Assembly: GCF_003696345.1 (NCBI RefSeq)
Contig: NZ_RFLX01000001.1
Coordinates: forward strand, 248,001 to 312,000
Source: Teichococcus wenyumeiae
Lineage (GTDB): Bacteria; Pseudomonadota; Alphaproteobacteria; Acetobacterales; Acetobacteraceae
Direction of reading: 5' to 3'
Length of the DNA stretch: 64,000 nucleotides
The notes under the pieces are model-generated. The model saw only the letters and a list, made by a program, of their open reading frames with translations. It had not been told where the DNA came from and made no database searches. Each line of letters starts with the position of its first letter. Position 1 is the stretch's first letter. Made by a program: the position numbers and the translations under genes. Positions 1 to 8,607 of the stretch are shown in pieces.

Positions 1-182
1 AGGAGACGCCGCTGATGGATGGCATCAAGGTGCTCTTCGGCAATGACGTGTGGGAACACGCCTATTACCTGAAGTACCAGAACCGCCGGCCGGAATACCT
101 GGCGGCCTGGTGGAACGTGGTGGACTGGTCGAAGGTGAACGAGCGCTATGCCGCCGCCAAGGCGGGAACACTGCGGATCTGA
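1..182 (+). CDS. Superoxide dismutase (Fe/Mn family), C-terminal end only
   Basis: This is the last 59 codons of a gene that starts before the window; the reading frame begins at base 3 and ends at TGA 180-182. The segment [19 protein letters not shown] is the C-terminal signature of Fe/Mn superoxide dismutases, in which the Asp and His are two of the four metal ligands. It is followed by the usual AAWWNVVDW helix. The enzyme converts superoxide to hydrogen peroxide and oxygen. The metal cannot be decided from this fragment. It converges with the DnaJ-like gene downstream; the 54-base gap shows no clear terminator. Confidence 0.93.
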   Translation, partial: ETPLMDGIKVLFGNDVWEHAYYLKYQNRRPEYLAAWWNVVDWSKVNERYAAAKAGTLRI

Positions 183-236
183 TCGCAGCGGAGGGCGCGC
201 CTCGAGGCCTGCAACAGCCCAGGCGCCCCTCCGGCC

Positions 237-1160
237 TCAGCTTTCCGCCAGCGCCGCCCGGGCATCGAAGTCGGCATGGCGTTCCGCCCAGTCGCGCAAG
301 GCCTGCTCCAGCGCCGCGTCCACCGGGCCGGTCACCAGGCGCAGCGTCACGTATTCATCGCCGGCATGCTTGCCTGCCCGCGCGGCGACGCCCTTGCCGC
401 GCAGCCGCAGCCGGGTGCCGGTATCGGAATGCTTCGGCACCGTCACGCTGACATGGCCGGTCGGCGTGGGCACGGTGATCTTGCCGCCCAGCACCGCCTC
501 CGCCAGCGTCACCGGCACCTCGACATGGATGTTGTCGCCCTCGCGCCGGAACAGCGGGTGCGGCGTCACGGAAATCTCGATCAGCGCGTCGCCGGCGGGG
601 CCGCCCTGGATGCCGGGGCCGCCCTGGCCCCGCAGCCGCATGGTCTGGCCATCCTCGATGCCGGCGGGCACCTTGACCTCCAGGCTGCGGCCATCCGGCA
701 GCGTCAGCCGCCGCGTGGCGCCGCGGATGCTGTCCAGGAAGTCGATGCTCAGGCGGTATTGCTGATCCTGGCCGCGCATGCGGCGGCTTTCCCCGCCAGC
801 CCGGCTGCGGCCAAACAGCTCCGAAAAGATGTCCGAGAAATCCTCGCCCCCACCAAAGCCCGCCGTGCCGCCGAAGCCCGTGCCGCCCGCCGTGCCGGAA
901 GAGCGCCCGCCGCCGAAGCCGAAGGGCGCCCTTTCCTGCCCGTCGGCATCGATTTCGCCGCGGTCGAAGCGCGCGCGCTTCTCGGGGTCGGACAAGATCG
1001 CGTGTGCCGCCGAGGCTTCCTTGAAGCGTTCCTCGGCCTGCTTATTGTCCGGATTCATGTCGGGGTGATGGCGTTTGGCCAGCTTGCGATACGCACTGCG
1101 GATTTCAGCCTCACTGGCCCCGCGCGCCACACCCAGCACCTCGTAGGGATCCCTCGCCAT
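237..1160 (-). CDS. DnaJ-class co-chaperone (CbpA-like, no zinc finger)
   Basis: The protein is 307 residues from the preferred start. An N-terminal J domain carries the HPD motif (KRHHPDMNP) that stimulates DnaK ATP hydrolysis. A Gly/Phe-rich linker with repeated GFGG follows at about residues 75-125. The C-terminal half is a DnaJ_C substrate-binding region (IEDGQTMRLRGQG, then PLFRREGDNIHVE). The four CxxCxGxG zinc repeats of true DnaJ are absent, so this is the CbpA/type II class. A longer frame reaches 1217, but the start at 1160 (MARDPYEVLG) gives the normal J-domain N-terminus and has AAGGAG about 12 bases upstream. It is transcribed divergently from the nucleotidyltransferase gene. Confidence 0.9.
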   Translation of the reverse strand: MARDPYEVLGVARGASEAEIRSAYRKLAKRHHPDMNPDNKQAEERFKEASAAHAILSDPEKRARFDRGEIDADGQERAPFGFGGGRSSGTAGGTGFGGTAGFGGGEDFSDIFSELFGRSRAGGESRRMRGQDQQYRLSIDFLDSIRGATRRLTLPDGRSLEVKVPAGIEDGQTMRLRGQGGPGIQGGPAGDALIEISVTPHPLFRREGDNIHVEVPVTLAEAVLGGKITVPTPTGHVSVTVPKHSDTGTRLRLRGKGVAARAGKHAGDEYVTLRLVTGPVDAALEQALRDWAERHADFDARAALAES

Positions 1161-1403
1161 CTGTTCTTGCCACTCCTTGCCCAAGGCCACGCCGGGTTGC
1201 CCTGGCCTCTCGGTCACGCATCAGGTGGGCGCGGCAGGCGTAATGTTTCAAGATGGCGACTGCATGTCAGGTCGTTAATTTTAAAATTTACATGAACATG
1301 ATCAAATCATTCATTCACTGTACAGTAATCCGTCTGCATCGGGACCGCCTTCACAGTGCTGGACCTCCACGATACAGTCCCCGCTTCAGCAATCAGAGAG
1401 ATC
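1161..1403. promoter_or_regulatory. AT-rich divergent promoter island
   Basis: This gap between two divergent genes contains a strikingly AT-rich stretch at about 1270-1335 in an otherwise GC-rich window. It includes the perfect 12-base palindrome AATTTTAAAATT at about 1278-1290 and several TCATT/ATGA repeats. It must hold the promoters of the DnaJ-like gene and of the nucleotidyltransferase/TPR unit. No single -35/-10 pair stands out, so exact promoter positions are not assigned. Confidence 0.5.
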
Positions 1404-2930
1404 ATGATGCCGCCCAAGGTCATGAATGTCATCGTGCAGGCTGGCGGCAAGGGTACCCGTCTCGAACAATACAGCTGGAACAAGCCGAAATGCCTTGTTC
1501 CGGTGGACGGCAAGCCGCTTATCTACCACACCTTCGATGCCTTCCCCGATGCCCGCTTCCTGATCATCTCCGATTACAAGAAGGATATCGTCACCCGCTT
1601 CCTGGAGGTCTTCCGGCCGGAGGTGGATTTCGAGATCGTGCAGGTGGATGGCACCACCGGCAATGTCGCCGGCATCCCCGAGGCCGTTTCCAGGATTCCG
1701 CCGGAGGAACCGGTGACGGTGGTCTGGTGCGACCTGAAATTCGATGAGCCGCCGGCCATCGCCGCCACGGACAGCGTGGTGGTGGGCACCACCCAGTCCT
1801 TCACCTGCCGCTGGTCCGTGCAGCCGGGCGGCAGATTGGTGGAGAAGCGTTCCGATACCACGGGCATCATCGGCCTCTTCGCCTTTCCGCGCGCCGGCAT
1901 GCTGCGGGAGATGCCACGCGCCGGCGAATTCGTGGACTGGCTCTCGCGCTCCGGCCTGCCGACCAGCACCGCCGAGTTCAACGCGGTGAAGGAGATCGGC
2001 ACGGTGGATGCGCTGCTGGACCAATGGTCCGCCGCCGGCCATGCCCGCTTCTTCAACAGCGTGGAGATCGGGCCGGAACATGTGGTGAAGCGCGCCAAGC
2101 TGCCGGAGTTCCAGTCCCTGCTGGAAGGCGAGGCCGCCTGGTACCGCCATGCGGCGGAACTGGGCTTCACCAACATGCCCCGGCTGATCAGCGAGAATCC
2201 GCTGACCATCAGCCGCATCCAGGGCCGCCACCCCTTCGAATTCGCCGAAAGCATGCGCGGGCGCGAGGCGGCGCTGCAGCGGATCATGGAACGCCTGGCC
2301 GGGCTGCATGCGCTGGAATCCGGCCCCACCAGCGATGCCGTCTGCCAGGAGGTCTATGCCGACAAGACCCTGGCGCGGCTGGCCAATATCCGCCGCCTGC
2401 TGCCGGAGCTGGAGGAGGTCGAGAGCTTCCGCGTCAATGGCACGCCGGTGCGCAACATCCTGCACCCGTCGCACGAGGACTGGTTCCGCGACAGCGTGCG
2501 CGCGGTGATGCCCAACCGCTTCAACTTCATCCATGGCGACCCGACCTTCTCCAACATGCTGCTGGACGGTGCGGGTGAGCCCTGGTTCATCGACCCGCGC
2601 GGCAAGTTCGGCTCGTCCTGGTTCCTGGGCGATGCCAATTACGACTGGGCGAAGCTCTATTACTCGGTGGCCGGCGAATACGACAATTTCAACCGCCGCC
2701 AGTTCGTGCTGGAGATGCAGGAGCGCAACATCACCATCCAGATCCGCCCCGGCGGCTGGGCGCATCTGAAAGGGGCCTTCAAGGAGTTCCGCCCCAACGA
2801 TATCCGCAAGATCCGTGGCATCCACGGGCTGATCTGGCTCTCGCTCAGCGGATATGTCAGCGACGACTACGACAGCATCCTCGCCTCCTTCTTCATGGGG
2901 CTGCTGACACTCGAAGAAGCCCTGGGATAA
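1404..2930 (+). CDS. Nucleotidyltransferase - small-molecule kinase fusion (LicC/LicA-like architecture)
   Basis: The protein is about 508 residues. The N-terminal domain (about 1-230) begins with the sugar-nucleotide-pyrophosphorylase signature VQAGGKGTRL followed by NKPKCLVPVDGKPL. The C-terminal domain (about 240-508) is an aminoglycoside/choline-kinase-like phosphotransferase with the catalytic loop FIHGDPTFSNMLL and the metal-binding FIDPRG. This order suggests that a small alcohol or sugar is phosphorylated and activated as a nucleotide, for surface polysaccharide or lipid decoration; the substrate is unknown. The start is ATG 1404 or 1407 after a weak CAGAGAG; the frame is open upstream to 1356. 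A 13-base gap links it to the TPR gene. Its codons look slightly less GC-rich than those of its neighbours. Confidence 0.75.
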   Translation: MMPPKVMNVIVQAGGKGTRLEQYSWNKPKCLVPVDGKPLIYHTFDAFPDARFLIISDYKKDIVTRFLEVFRPEVDFEIVQVDGTTGNVAGIPEAVSRIPPEEPVTVVWCDLKFDEPPAIAATDSVVVGTTQSFTCRWSVQPGGRLVEKRSDTTGIIGLFAFPRAGMLREMPRAGEFVDWLSRSGLPTSTAEFNAVKEIGTVDALLDQWSAAGHARFFNSVEIGPEHVVKRAKLPEFQSLLEGEAAWYRHAAELGFTNMPRLISENPLTISRIQGRHPFEFAESMRGREAALQRIMERLAGLHALESGPTSDAVCQEVYADKTLARLANIRRLLPELEEVESFRVNGTPVRNILHPSHEDWFRDSVRAVMPNRFNFIHGDPTFSNMLLDGAGEPWFIDPRGKFGSSWFLGDANYDWAKLYYSVAGEYDNFNRRQFVLEMQERNITIQIRPGGWAHLKGAFKEFRPNDIRKIRGIHGLIWLSLSGYVSDDYDSILASFFMGLLTLEEALG

Positions 2931-2943
2931 AGGCGGGTTCCGC

Positions 2944-5652
2944 ATGAACCTGGAGACGGAACTGCTGCGGCAAGCGGCCGAGATGGCCGGCGAGCGCGAC
3001 GACTGGGACACCGCAGCCCGCTTCTTCCGTGAACTGGCCGAAAGCCAGCCGCAGGACCCCTCGGCCCTTCTGCAACTGGCCCATGCCCTGGCCGAGGCCG
3101 GGCGGCCCGACGCCGCGGAGCAGCCGCTGCTCCAGGCCCTGGCCCTGGCGCCGGCGGACCCCGCGGTGCTGCATGCCTTCGGGCGCCACAGCCTCGATGC
3201 CGGCCGCCCGGCCGAGGCCCTGGCCTTCTTCCGCGCCGCCCTGTCGCAGGCGCCGGAAGACGAGGCGGCGGCGCAGCGGGTGGAGCGGCTGGAAGCCACG
3301 CTGCCCTTGCTGACGCCGGAACTCGCCGGCCGCCTGGTGCGGGCCCGCCTTGCCCTGGCGCGCGGCGAGGCGGAGGCCGCCGGGGACTCTGCCGGCCTCC
3401 TGGCCGAGCAGCCCTGGCTGGCCTCTTCGCGCCCCGCCATGCCGCGGGTGGCGCCACCGCCGGAACCGAAGCCCGAGCCCCGGCCCGAACCCGACCAGTC
3501 CCTGGCGCAGGCGCTGGAAGCGGCGGGCCGGCCCTGGGTCGCGCCGCTGGATGCCGCCGGGCTGCCACAGCCCGCCCCCGCCCTGCGGGGCACGGAGCCG
3601 CTGGTGCCGCCGCCGCTGCTGCAGGCCTATTTGGGCGGGCAGTGGGAGGCCGCCGCCGCCGCGCTGCCAGACACCCTGCCGGACCGCCCGGCGGCCGAGG
3701 CGCTGCTGCGGCGCGAGGCCCGGCTGCGCGACCTGGCCCGCGCCGGCCATGACGCCACCGCCGAGGCGGCGGCCCTGCTGCCCGAACTGATCCAGCCGCA
3801 ATCCGATGTGGCGGAGGCGGCCTCCCGCGCCAGCAGCCACGGCTATTTCGCCATGGAAGCCGCCTGGTTCCGCTTCCTGCTGCGCCGCCAGGTCCAGGCC
3901 GGCCACCCGCTGCCGCAGGCTTCCGCCCTGCCGCTGTCCCTGCTCTGGCTGGAGCCCGACCTGATCCTTGCCCTGGCCGGGCAACATGATGCCGCCACGC
4001 TGCTGTGCCAGCCGCTGACCCTGGAGGATGGCGGGCTCTTCTACCGCCTGGCCGACCTTTGCATCCGGCGCAACGCGCCAGCGATCGGCCTGCCGCTGGC
4101 GCGGATGGGCCAGGACTACTTCCACCGCCGCGGCCATGCCTTCAAAAGCCTGGAGCTGAGCCTCAAGGCCGGCGCCCTCGAGGAAATGGCCGGCGACCAT
4201 GCCGCGGCGCTGGAAAGCTATGGCCGCGTCATGGACGAGGCGGAGGACAAGGGGCTGCTGCTCGCCGGGCTGCAGCGCGCCCTGTCCCTGATCCCGGAGC
4301 AACAGGGGCTGGAGGGGGCGGAGATGGCGCCCCTGCTGCGCCGCCTGGCGGCGCGTGGGCCGCAGGTGCTGGCGGAGAGCCTCGCGCTGCTGCTGCAACG
4401 CGCATCCGGCCTGGGCGACCAGTTGCAGCGGCGCGGCATGCAGGCGCTGACGGTGGCGCTGAACGGCTGCGGCGCGCCGGGCATCACCATCCCCGCCGTG
4501 GCGCTGGGCGCGCCGACGCTGGTGGGGCACCTGCTGCGCCATGGCGGCGCGGCCCTGCCGCGGGAGCAGGCGCCCGGCCCGGCGGTGGACCAGCTCGCCG
4601 CCTTCGCTTCCGGCTTCACCCATATCGCCGCCACCGGCGCGCATCTGGCGGAACTGCTGCGCGCCGGGGACCAGGACGGCATCGCCGCCATCGGCGCCTT
4701 CGTCACCCGCCGCTATGGCCAGCCCTTCCTGCGGCCGGAGCGGCCCGGCATCGTCACCGTGCTGAGCACCGGCAATGTCGGCGACACGCTGCTCTACCTG
4801 GCTGGCTTCGCGGCCTTCACCCGCGCCTCCGGCCAGCCGGTGCATGTGCTGCACCGGGCCAGCCGCACCGCCCTGACCGAGTTCTTCGGCGCCGTGCCCG
4901 GCCTGAGCTTCGAGCCCATCCCGAATGACATGGCCGTGCCGGCGCCACTGGCGCTGAACCGCCTGGCGCCCGGCAACGTGTCCCTCTTCTACGAGAATCC
5001 CTGGTTCCGCGGCCAGGAACTGCCCCGGCTGGCCGACCGGTCCCTGGCCAGCAACTTCCTGTGGGAGAAGCTGGTGGCGGTGATGCTCTCCGGCGCCGCG
5101 CTGCTGCCGGAGCGCTTCGTGCCGGAGCGCCCGCCCATCGCCCCGCCGCCATCCTGGAACGAGGCCGCCCGCCGGCGCTTCGCGGAACTGGGGCTGAAGC
5201 GGGGGCGCACGGTCTTCCTGTCGCCGCTCGCCAATACGCTCTTCTCCCTCACCTCCAGCCGCTTCAACCATTTCCGCGACATGTGGCGGGAAGCCATTAC
5301 GCTGTTCCGGGAGGCGGGCTTCACGGTGGCCATGAACGCCACCAACAACAACGCCACCGAAAGCCTCTTCGGCGAAGCGGGCGTGCCGGAACTGGACCTG
5401 GACCTGCGGGAACTGCCGGGCTTCGTGGCGGAATGCGGCTATTTCGCCGGCGTCCGCTCCGGCCTCTGCGACCTGCTGGCGCTCTGCGCGCCGGACGGCG
5501 TGCAGTCGCGCACCGTCTATATGCGCGGGGCCGAGCATTGCATCGGCCTGGCGGATTTCGGCATGGCGGAGGTGGTGGCCGATTTCGCGGCGCATTCGCC
5601 GCGCGCCCTGGCCGAGGCGCTTTTCGCCGATTGGCTGGCCGCGCGCCCCTGA
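2944..5652 (+). CDS. Large TPR protein with glycosyltransferase-9-like C-terminal half
   Basis: The 902-residue protein has tetratricopeptide-like helices in its N-terminal part (about 1-120: ARFFRELAESQPQDPSALLQL, ALAPADPAVLHAFGRHSLDAG). A Pro/Glu-rich linker lies near residues 170-185, followed by a mainly helical middle. The C-terminal third (from about residue 600, TVLSTGNVGDTLLYLAG) resembles the N-terminal fold of heptosyltransferase-type (GT9) enzymes. It then has FLSPLANTLFSLTS, similar to the nucleotide-sugar half. The family call rests on this pattern only and no catalytic residues can be named. It follows the nucleotidyltransferase-kinase gene closely, so the pair probably acts in one glycan or envelope pathway. 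The long antisense frame here is a codon shadow. Confidence 0.6.
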   Translation: MNLETELLRQAAEMAGERDDWDTAARFFRELAESQPQDPSALLQLAHALAEAGRPDAAEQPLLQALALAPADPAVLHAFGRHSLDAGRPAEALAFFRAALSQAPEDEAAAQRVERLEATLPLLTPELAGRLVRARLALARGEAEAAGDSAGLLAEQPWLASSRPAMPRVAPPPEPKPEPRPEPDQSLAQALEAAGRPWVAPLDAAGLPQPAPALRGTEPLVPPPLLQAYLGGQWEAAAAALPDTLPDRPAAEALLRREARLRDLARAGHDATAEAAALLPELIQPQSDVAEAASRASSHGYFAMEAAWFRFLLRRQVQAGHPLPQASALPLSLLWLEPDLILALAGQHDAATLLCQPLTLEDGGLFYRLADLCIRRNAPAIGLPLARMGQDYFHRRGHAFKSLELSLKAGALEEMAGDHAAALESYGRVMDEAEDKGLLLAGLQRALSLIPEQQGLEGAEMAPLLRRLAARGPQVLAESLALLLQRASGLGDQLQRRGMQALTVALNGCGAPGITIPAVALGAPTLVGHLLRHGGAALPREQAPGPAVDQLAAFASGFTHIAATGAHLAELLRAGDQDGIAAIGAFVTRRYGQPFLRPERPGIVTVLSTGNVGDTLLYLAGFAAFTRASGQPVHVLHRASRTALTEFFGAVPGLSFEPIPNDMAVPAPLALNRLAPGNVSLFYENPWFRGQELPRLADRSLASNFLWEKLVAVMLSGAALLPERFVPERPPIAPPPSWNEAARRRFAELGLKRGRTVFLSPLANTLFSLTSSRFNHFRDMWREAITLFREAGFTVAMNATNNNATESLFGEAGVPELDLDLRELPGFVAECGYFAGVRSGLCDLLALCAPDGVQSRTVYMRGAEHCIGLADFGMAEVVADFAAHSPRALAEALFADWLAARP

Positions 5653-5676
5653 AGGGGAGCGCGCGGCCGCTGCCGG

Positions 5677-6105
5677 TCAGACCACCGTCAGCTTCACATC
5701 GACATTGTTGCGGGTGGCATTGGAATAGGGGCAGACCTGGTGCGCCTTCTGCACCAGCGTCTCGGCCTGCGCCTTGTCGACGCCGGGCAGCGAGATCTCC
5801 AGCGCGGCGGTGATGCCGAAGCCGCCTTCCGAGCGCGGGCCGATGCCCACGGTGGCGGTGACGGTGGCATCGTTCGGCACGCGCGGCAGGCTCTTGTCCT
5901 GCCCGGCCACGGCCTTCATGGCGCCCAGGAAGCAGGCGGAATAGCCGGCGGCAAAGAGCTGCTCCGGGTTGTTGCCGTCGCCGCTGCCGCCCATTTCCTT
6001 CGGCGGCGCCATCTTCACGTCCAGCGAGCCGTCCTTGGTGGTGGCGCGGCCGTCGCGGCCGCCGGTCGCGGTGGCGGAGGTGGTGTATTTCACATCAACG
6101 GACAT
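5677..6105 (-). CDS. ohr: Organic hydroperoxide resistance peroxidase Ohr
   Basis: The protein is 142 residues, the normal Ohr length. It carries the two redox cysteines of the Ohr/OsmC family: the peroxidatic Cys in AAGYSACFLGA and the resolving Cys in HQVCPYSNATR. NPEQLFAAGY is diagnostic of Ohr. It reduces organic and fatty-acid hydroperoxides in the cytoplasm using lipoyl thiols. The start at 6105 is supported by AGGAGA seven bases upstream; the frame extends to 6174 without better signals. No OhrR regulator is adjacent. An OhrR-like gene is present at 46287-46727 and may act in trans, which is an inference. Confidence 0.93.
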   Translation of the reverse strand: MSVDVKYTTSATATGGRDGRATTKDGSLDVKMAPPKEMGGSGDGNNPEQLFAAGYSACFLGAMKAVAGQDKSLPRVPNDATVTATVGIGPRSEGGFGITAALEISLPGVDKAQAETLVQKAHQVCPYSNATRNNVDVKLTVV

Positions 6106-6213
6106 CGGTTTCTCTCCTGCAGGACGGCCAAGACGCCGCTCTTGTCCCGGTATGTCGGTGGCCAGCGGCGCCACACAAGGGGAAGCAACGCCGCAGGATG
6201 GGGGAGGATGCGC

Positions 6214-6756
6214 TCAGACCCGGTCCAACGGACGGTGCGGCGGGGGCGGCAGCTCGGCCCGCAGCGCATCGCCCGGGCGCAGGGTGCCGCCCCGCAGCAC
6301 CACCGCCATGATGCCGGCGAGGCGCAACAACCGCCCTTCCGCATCCCGCCCCAGCAGGGCGCGCATCAATCCGGGGCGGAAGGCATCCAGCTGGGTGCAG
6401 GGGTTACGCAGGCCGGTCACCCGCAGCACCGCTTCATCGCCCAGATGGAGCAGCGTGTCCTGCGGCAGCGCCAGCAGGTCGAGGCCCGCGGTGGTGACAT
6501 TCTCGCCGATATCGCCCGGCGCCAGCACGAAGCCGCGATGCGCCAGTTCCGCCAGCATCTCGGCGTGGAACAGATGCACCTGGCGCAGGTTGGGCTGGGT
6601 CGGGTCCGCCGCCACGCGGGAGCGGTGCTTCACCTGCGCCCCGGCATGGGCATCGCCTTCCACGCCCAGGCCGGCCAGCAGGGTGATGCTGCCGCAGGTT
6701 GGCTTGCTGAAGCCATGCACCGGGCTGCGCCCGACCGAGACAATCCTGCCTTGCAT
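6214..6756 (-). CDS. MOSC-domain protein
   Basis: The protein has 180 residues and consists of a single MOSC (molybdenum-cofactor sulfurase C-terminal) domain. Recognisable features are LLAGLGVEGDAHAG near residues 27-40, GENVTTAGLDL near residues 104-114 and the conserved Cys in TGLRNPCTQLD. MOSC proteins of this YiiM-like group are thought to move sulfur or bind molybdenum cofactor, often in detoxification of N-hydroxylated substrates. The exact substrate is not shown. It reads in the same direction as ohr, about 108 bases upstream of it, and may or may not share its transcript. Confidence 0.85.
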   Translation of the reverse strand: MQGRIVSVGRSPVHGFSKPTCGSITLLAGLGVEGDAHAGAQVKHRSRVAADPTQPNLRQVHLFHAEMLAELAHRGFVLAPGDIGENVTTAGLDLLALPQDTLLHLGDEAVLRVTGLRNPCTQLDAFRPGLMRALLGRDAEGRLLRLAGIMAVVLRGGTLRPGDALRAELPPPPHRPLDRV

Positions 6757-6880
6757 GCCCTGCCCCTTCCGGCTGCCAGCCGCTGGATGCCAGCCCCGGC
6801 CGGCGGCGGAAAGCCGCTTTCAACGCCGCGCCGGCCTTTCCCCGCCCGGCAGGCCGCCGGGCGCGGACAGGACGCGGCAC

Positions 6881-8140
6881 TTATCCGGCCAGGCTGGCCG
6901 GGCCGCCGCTCTCGCCCGCCGGCGCCGGCAGCGCCGCATCCTCCAGCTCCACCGATTCGATGCGCCCGCCACGGCGGACGATCTTGTCGGTGCTGATCTC
7001 GATCTGGCGGATATCGTCCTGCGCCTGGTCGAAATGCCGCTTCAGCCCGCCGACGCGGGCATTGAGGCGGGAGACATCCTCCACCAGCCGCCCCACTTCC
7101 TCCTGGATGCGGCCGGCCTGGGCACGCATCCGCACATCCTGCATCAGCGCCCGCATCGCGCTCAGCATGGCCCAGAGCGTGGTGGGGGAAGCGACATAGA
7201 CCCGCCGTCGCTGCGCCTCGTCCACCACGGCGGCGAAGCCGGTATGGAGTTCCGCGAAAACGGCCTCGGACGGCACGAAGAGAATGGCGGCCTCCGCCGT
7301 CTCCCCCGCGATCAGGTATTTCTTCGAGATGTCGTCCACATGCCTGCGCATATCGGCCGAGAACTGCCGCGCGGCGGCGGTGCGGGCGCCGACATCCTCG
7401 CCCGCGTCGCGCAGCGCCTGCCAGGCTTCCAGCGGGAACTTGCTGTCCACCACCACCGGCCCCGGCGGATGCGGCAGGCGAATCAGGCAATCGCAGCGCG
7501 TGCCGTTGGACAGCACATGCTGCCAGGAGAAGCCCTCCGGCGGCAGCCGGTCCTCGATCAACTGCCGCAGCTGCATCTCGCCAAAGGCGCCGCGCGACTG
7601 CTTGTTGCCCAGGATGGAGGCCAGCGTGCCGACCTGCGTCCCCAGCGCCTCCATGTTCTGCCGGGCGGCATCGATCACCGCCAGCCGCTCATGGATCTGC
7701 CCCGCCGTTTCCTGCGCCCGCTGCGCCTGCTCCGCCAGGGTGCGGGACAGCTTCTCCCCCTGCCCTGCCAGGGCGGCATCCAGCCGCTGGTTCTGCGCGG
7801 CGATGGCGCCGTTCAGCGATTCGGCCACCTGGGCCAGCCGGTCGGCGCTCGCCAGCCGGTCCTCGGCCATGCGGCGGTTCTGGGCGGCCAGGGCCTCGTC
7901 CATCCGCCGGGCGCCGGACTCCAGCCGCTCAGCCAGGGCCCGGTCCTGCTGCGCCAGCCGGTCCAGCGTCGAACCCGCGAGCCGCTCCTGCGTCGCCGCC
8001 ACCGCCTCCAGCTTGCCCGCCAGCAGGGCAAAGGCCTCGGTCGGGTCGGCACCCGCCGGGCGGCGCAGGGCCGCCACCGCCAGCAGCAGCACCAGCACCC
8101 CCAAGGCCGCCACGGCGACCAACAGCATGGTCTCAGACAT
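6881..8140 (-). CDS. rmuC: DNA recombination protein RmuC
   Basis: The 419-residue protein has an N-terminal membrane anchor (MLLVAVAALGVLVLLLAVAA, about residues 4-23). A long coiled coil follows at about 40-170, rich in Gln, Glu, Ala and Arg. The RmuC nuclease-like domain contains GAFGEMQLRQLIED and the catalytic-looking VVVDSKFPLEAW (DxK). RmuC limits inversions at short inverted repeats in E. coli, by a mechanism that is not settled. Length and order match the family. It is divergent from mntP across a 467-base gap. The frame starts with ATG at 8140. Confidence 0.93.
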   Translation of the reverse strand: MSETMLLVAVAALGVLVLLLAVAALRRPAGADPTEAFALLAGKLEAVAATQERLAGSTLDRLAQQDRALAERLESGARRMDEALAAQNRRMAEDRLASADRLAQVAESLNGAIAAQNQRLDAALAGQGEKLSRTLAEQAQRAQETAGQIHERLAVIDAARQNMEALGTQVGTLASILGNKQSRGAFGEMQLRQLIEDRLPPEGFSWQHVLSNGTRCDCLIRLPHPPGPVVVDSKFPLEAWQALRDAGEDVGARTAAARQFSADMRRHVDDISKKYLIAGETAEAAILFVPSEAVFAELHTGFAAVVDEAQRRRVYVASPTTLWAMLSAMRALMQDVRMRAQAGRIQEEVGRLVEDVSRLNARVGGLKRHFDQAQDDIRQIEISTDKIVRRGGRIESVELEDAALPAPAGESGGPASLAG

Positions 8141-8420
8141 CGTTCACCCTGCGTTCCATGAGGCAGCATTCCCGCGTGGCCGTGGCGGGTGCAAGAGGCG
8201 AAAGGGAAAGGCCGAGGGAATGAATTCCCCCGGACCCCCATCTTTCTTCTTCGAGTCTGGGTCCAAGGCCTGAAGGCTGGGGAAACCTGATCGGAAAGAG
8301 CCGGAGCAAGGGCCCGGCATTCCGGCCGTCATGCTTCCTGCTCGGTTTGTAGCCTTGGCTGGACATCCGAGACAAAACTACAAACCATTGTTTTTCCAAG
8401 TTTATTCTTGCGCGCAGGAG
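8141..8420. other. Intergenic region upstream of mntP: dispersed repeat and an inverted repeat
   Basis: The first part of the 467-base rmuC-mntP gap holds one copy of the dispersed palindromic repeat (8204-8257). It also holds an inverted repeat, GGTTTGTAG at 8344-8352 and CTACAAACC at 8378-8386, with a 25-base loop. An AT-rich stretch (about 8387-8410, TTGTTTTTCC then TTTATTCTTG) follows and is the most likely place for the mntP promoter. The inverted repeat could be an operator, but no known motif is matched. The remainder of the gap is the riboswitch. Confidence 0.5.
8204..8257 (+). repeat. Dispersed palindromic repeat, copy 1
   Basis: The unit reads GGGAAAGGCC, a palindrome on GGGAATGAATTCCC, then CCCCCATC and a C/T-rich tail ending TTCGAGTC. 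This copy lies upstream of the mntP riboswitch and its tail points toward the copy beyond mntP. Confidence 0.85.
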
Positions 8421-8570
8421 TGCCCGCGACTACACGGCGGCGATCGGGGAGTAGCTACCGCCCACCGGGCGGAACCGGGTCAACATACTCGTGCTGATGG
8501 GCACGTGGTCCGGTCAAGCCGCATTGCGGCCCAGCAAGACCGAGATGGACCGTGGGGCCTGGGCATTCCG
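8421..8570 (+). promoter_or_regulatory. Manganese riboswitch (yybP-ykoY class) controlling mntP
   Basis: The leader of mntP contains CGGGGAGTAGC at 8445-8455, the hallmark of the yybP-ykoY RNA. A hairpin (TACCGCCC ACC GGGCGG) and GTCAACATACTCG at about 8479-8491 follow, then a second stem region (TGGTCCGGTC pairing with GACCGAGATGGACC, 8506-8554). The outer helix could be formed by TGCCC near 8421 and GGGCA near 8561. This class binds Mn(II) and turns on manganese exporters such as MntP and Alx, which fits the gene immediately downstream (start 8608). Boundaries are approximate. Confidence 0.85.
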
Positions 8571-8607
8571 CAGATCCGTCTCCGTTTCGCCCGCTGGAGC
8601 CGGTGCA

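Noticed and set aside
2893-5595. A 900-codon minus-strand frame opposite the TPR gene.
   Set aside because: Shadow composition; the plus frame has TPR helices and a ribosome site.
8491-8607. An upstream in-frame extension of mntP.
   Set aside because: It would translate through the riboswitch; the start at 8608 has a ribosome site and the normal MntP N-terminus.
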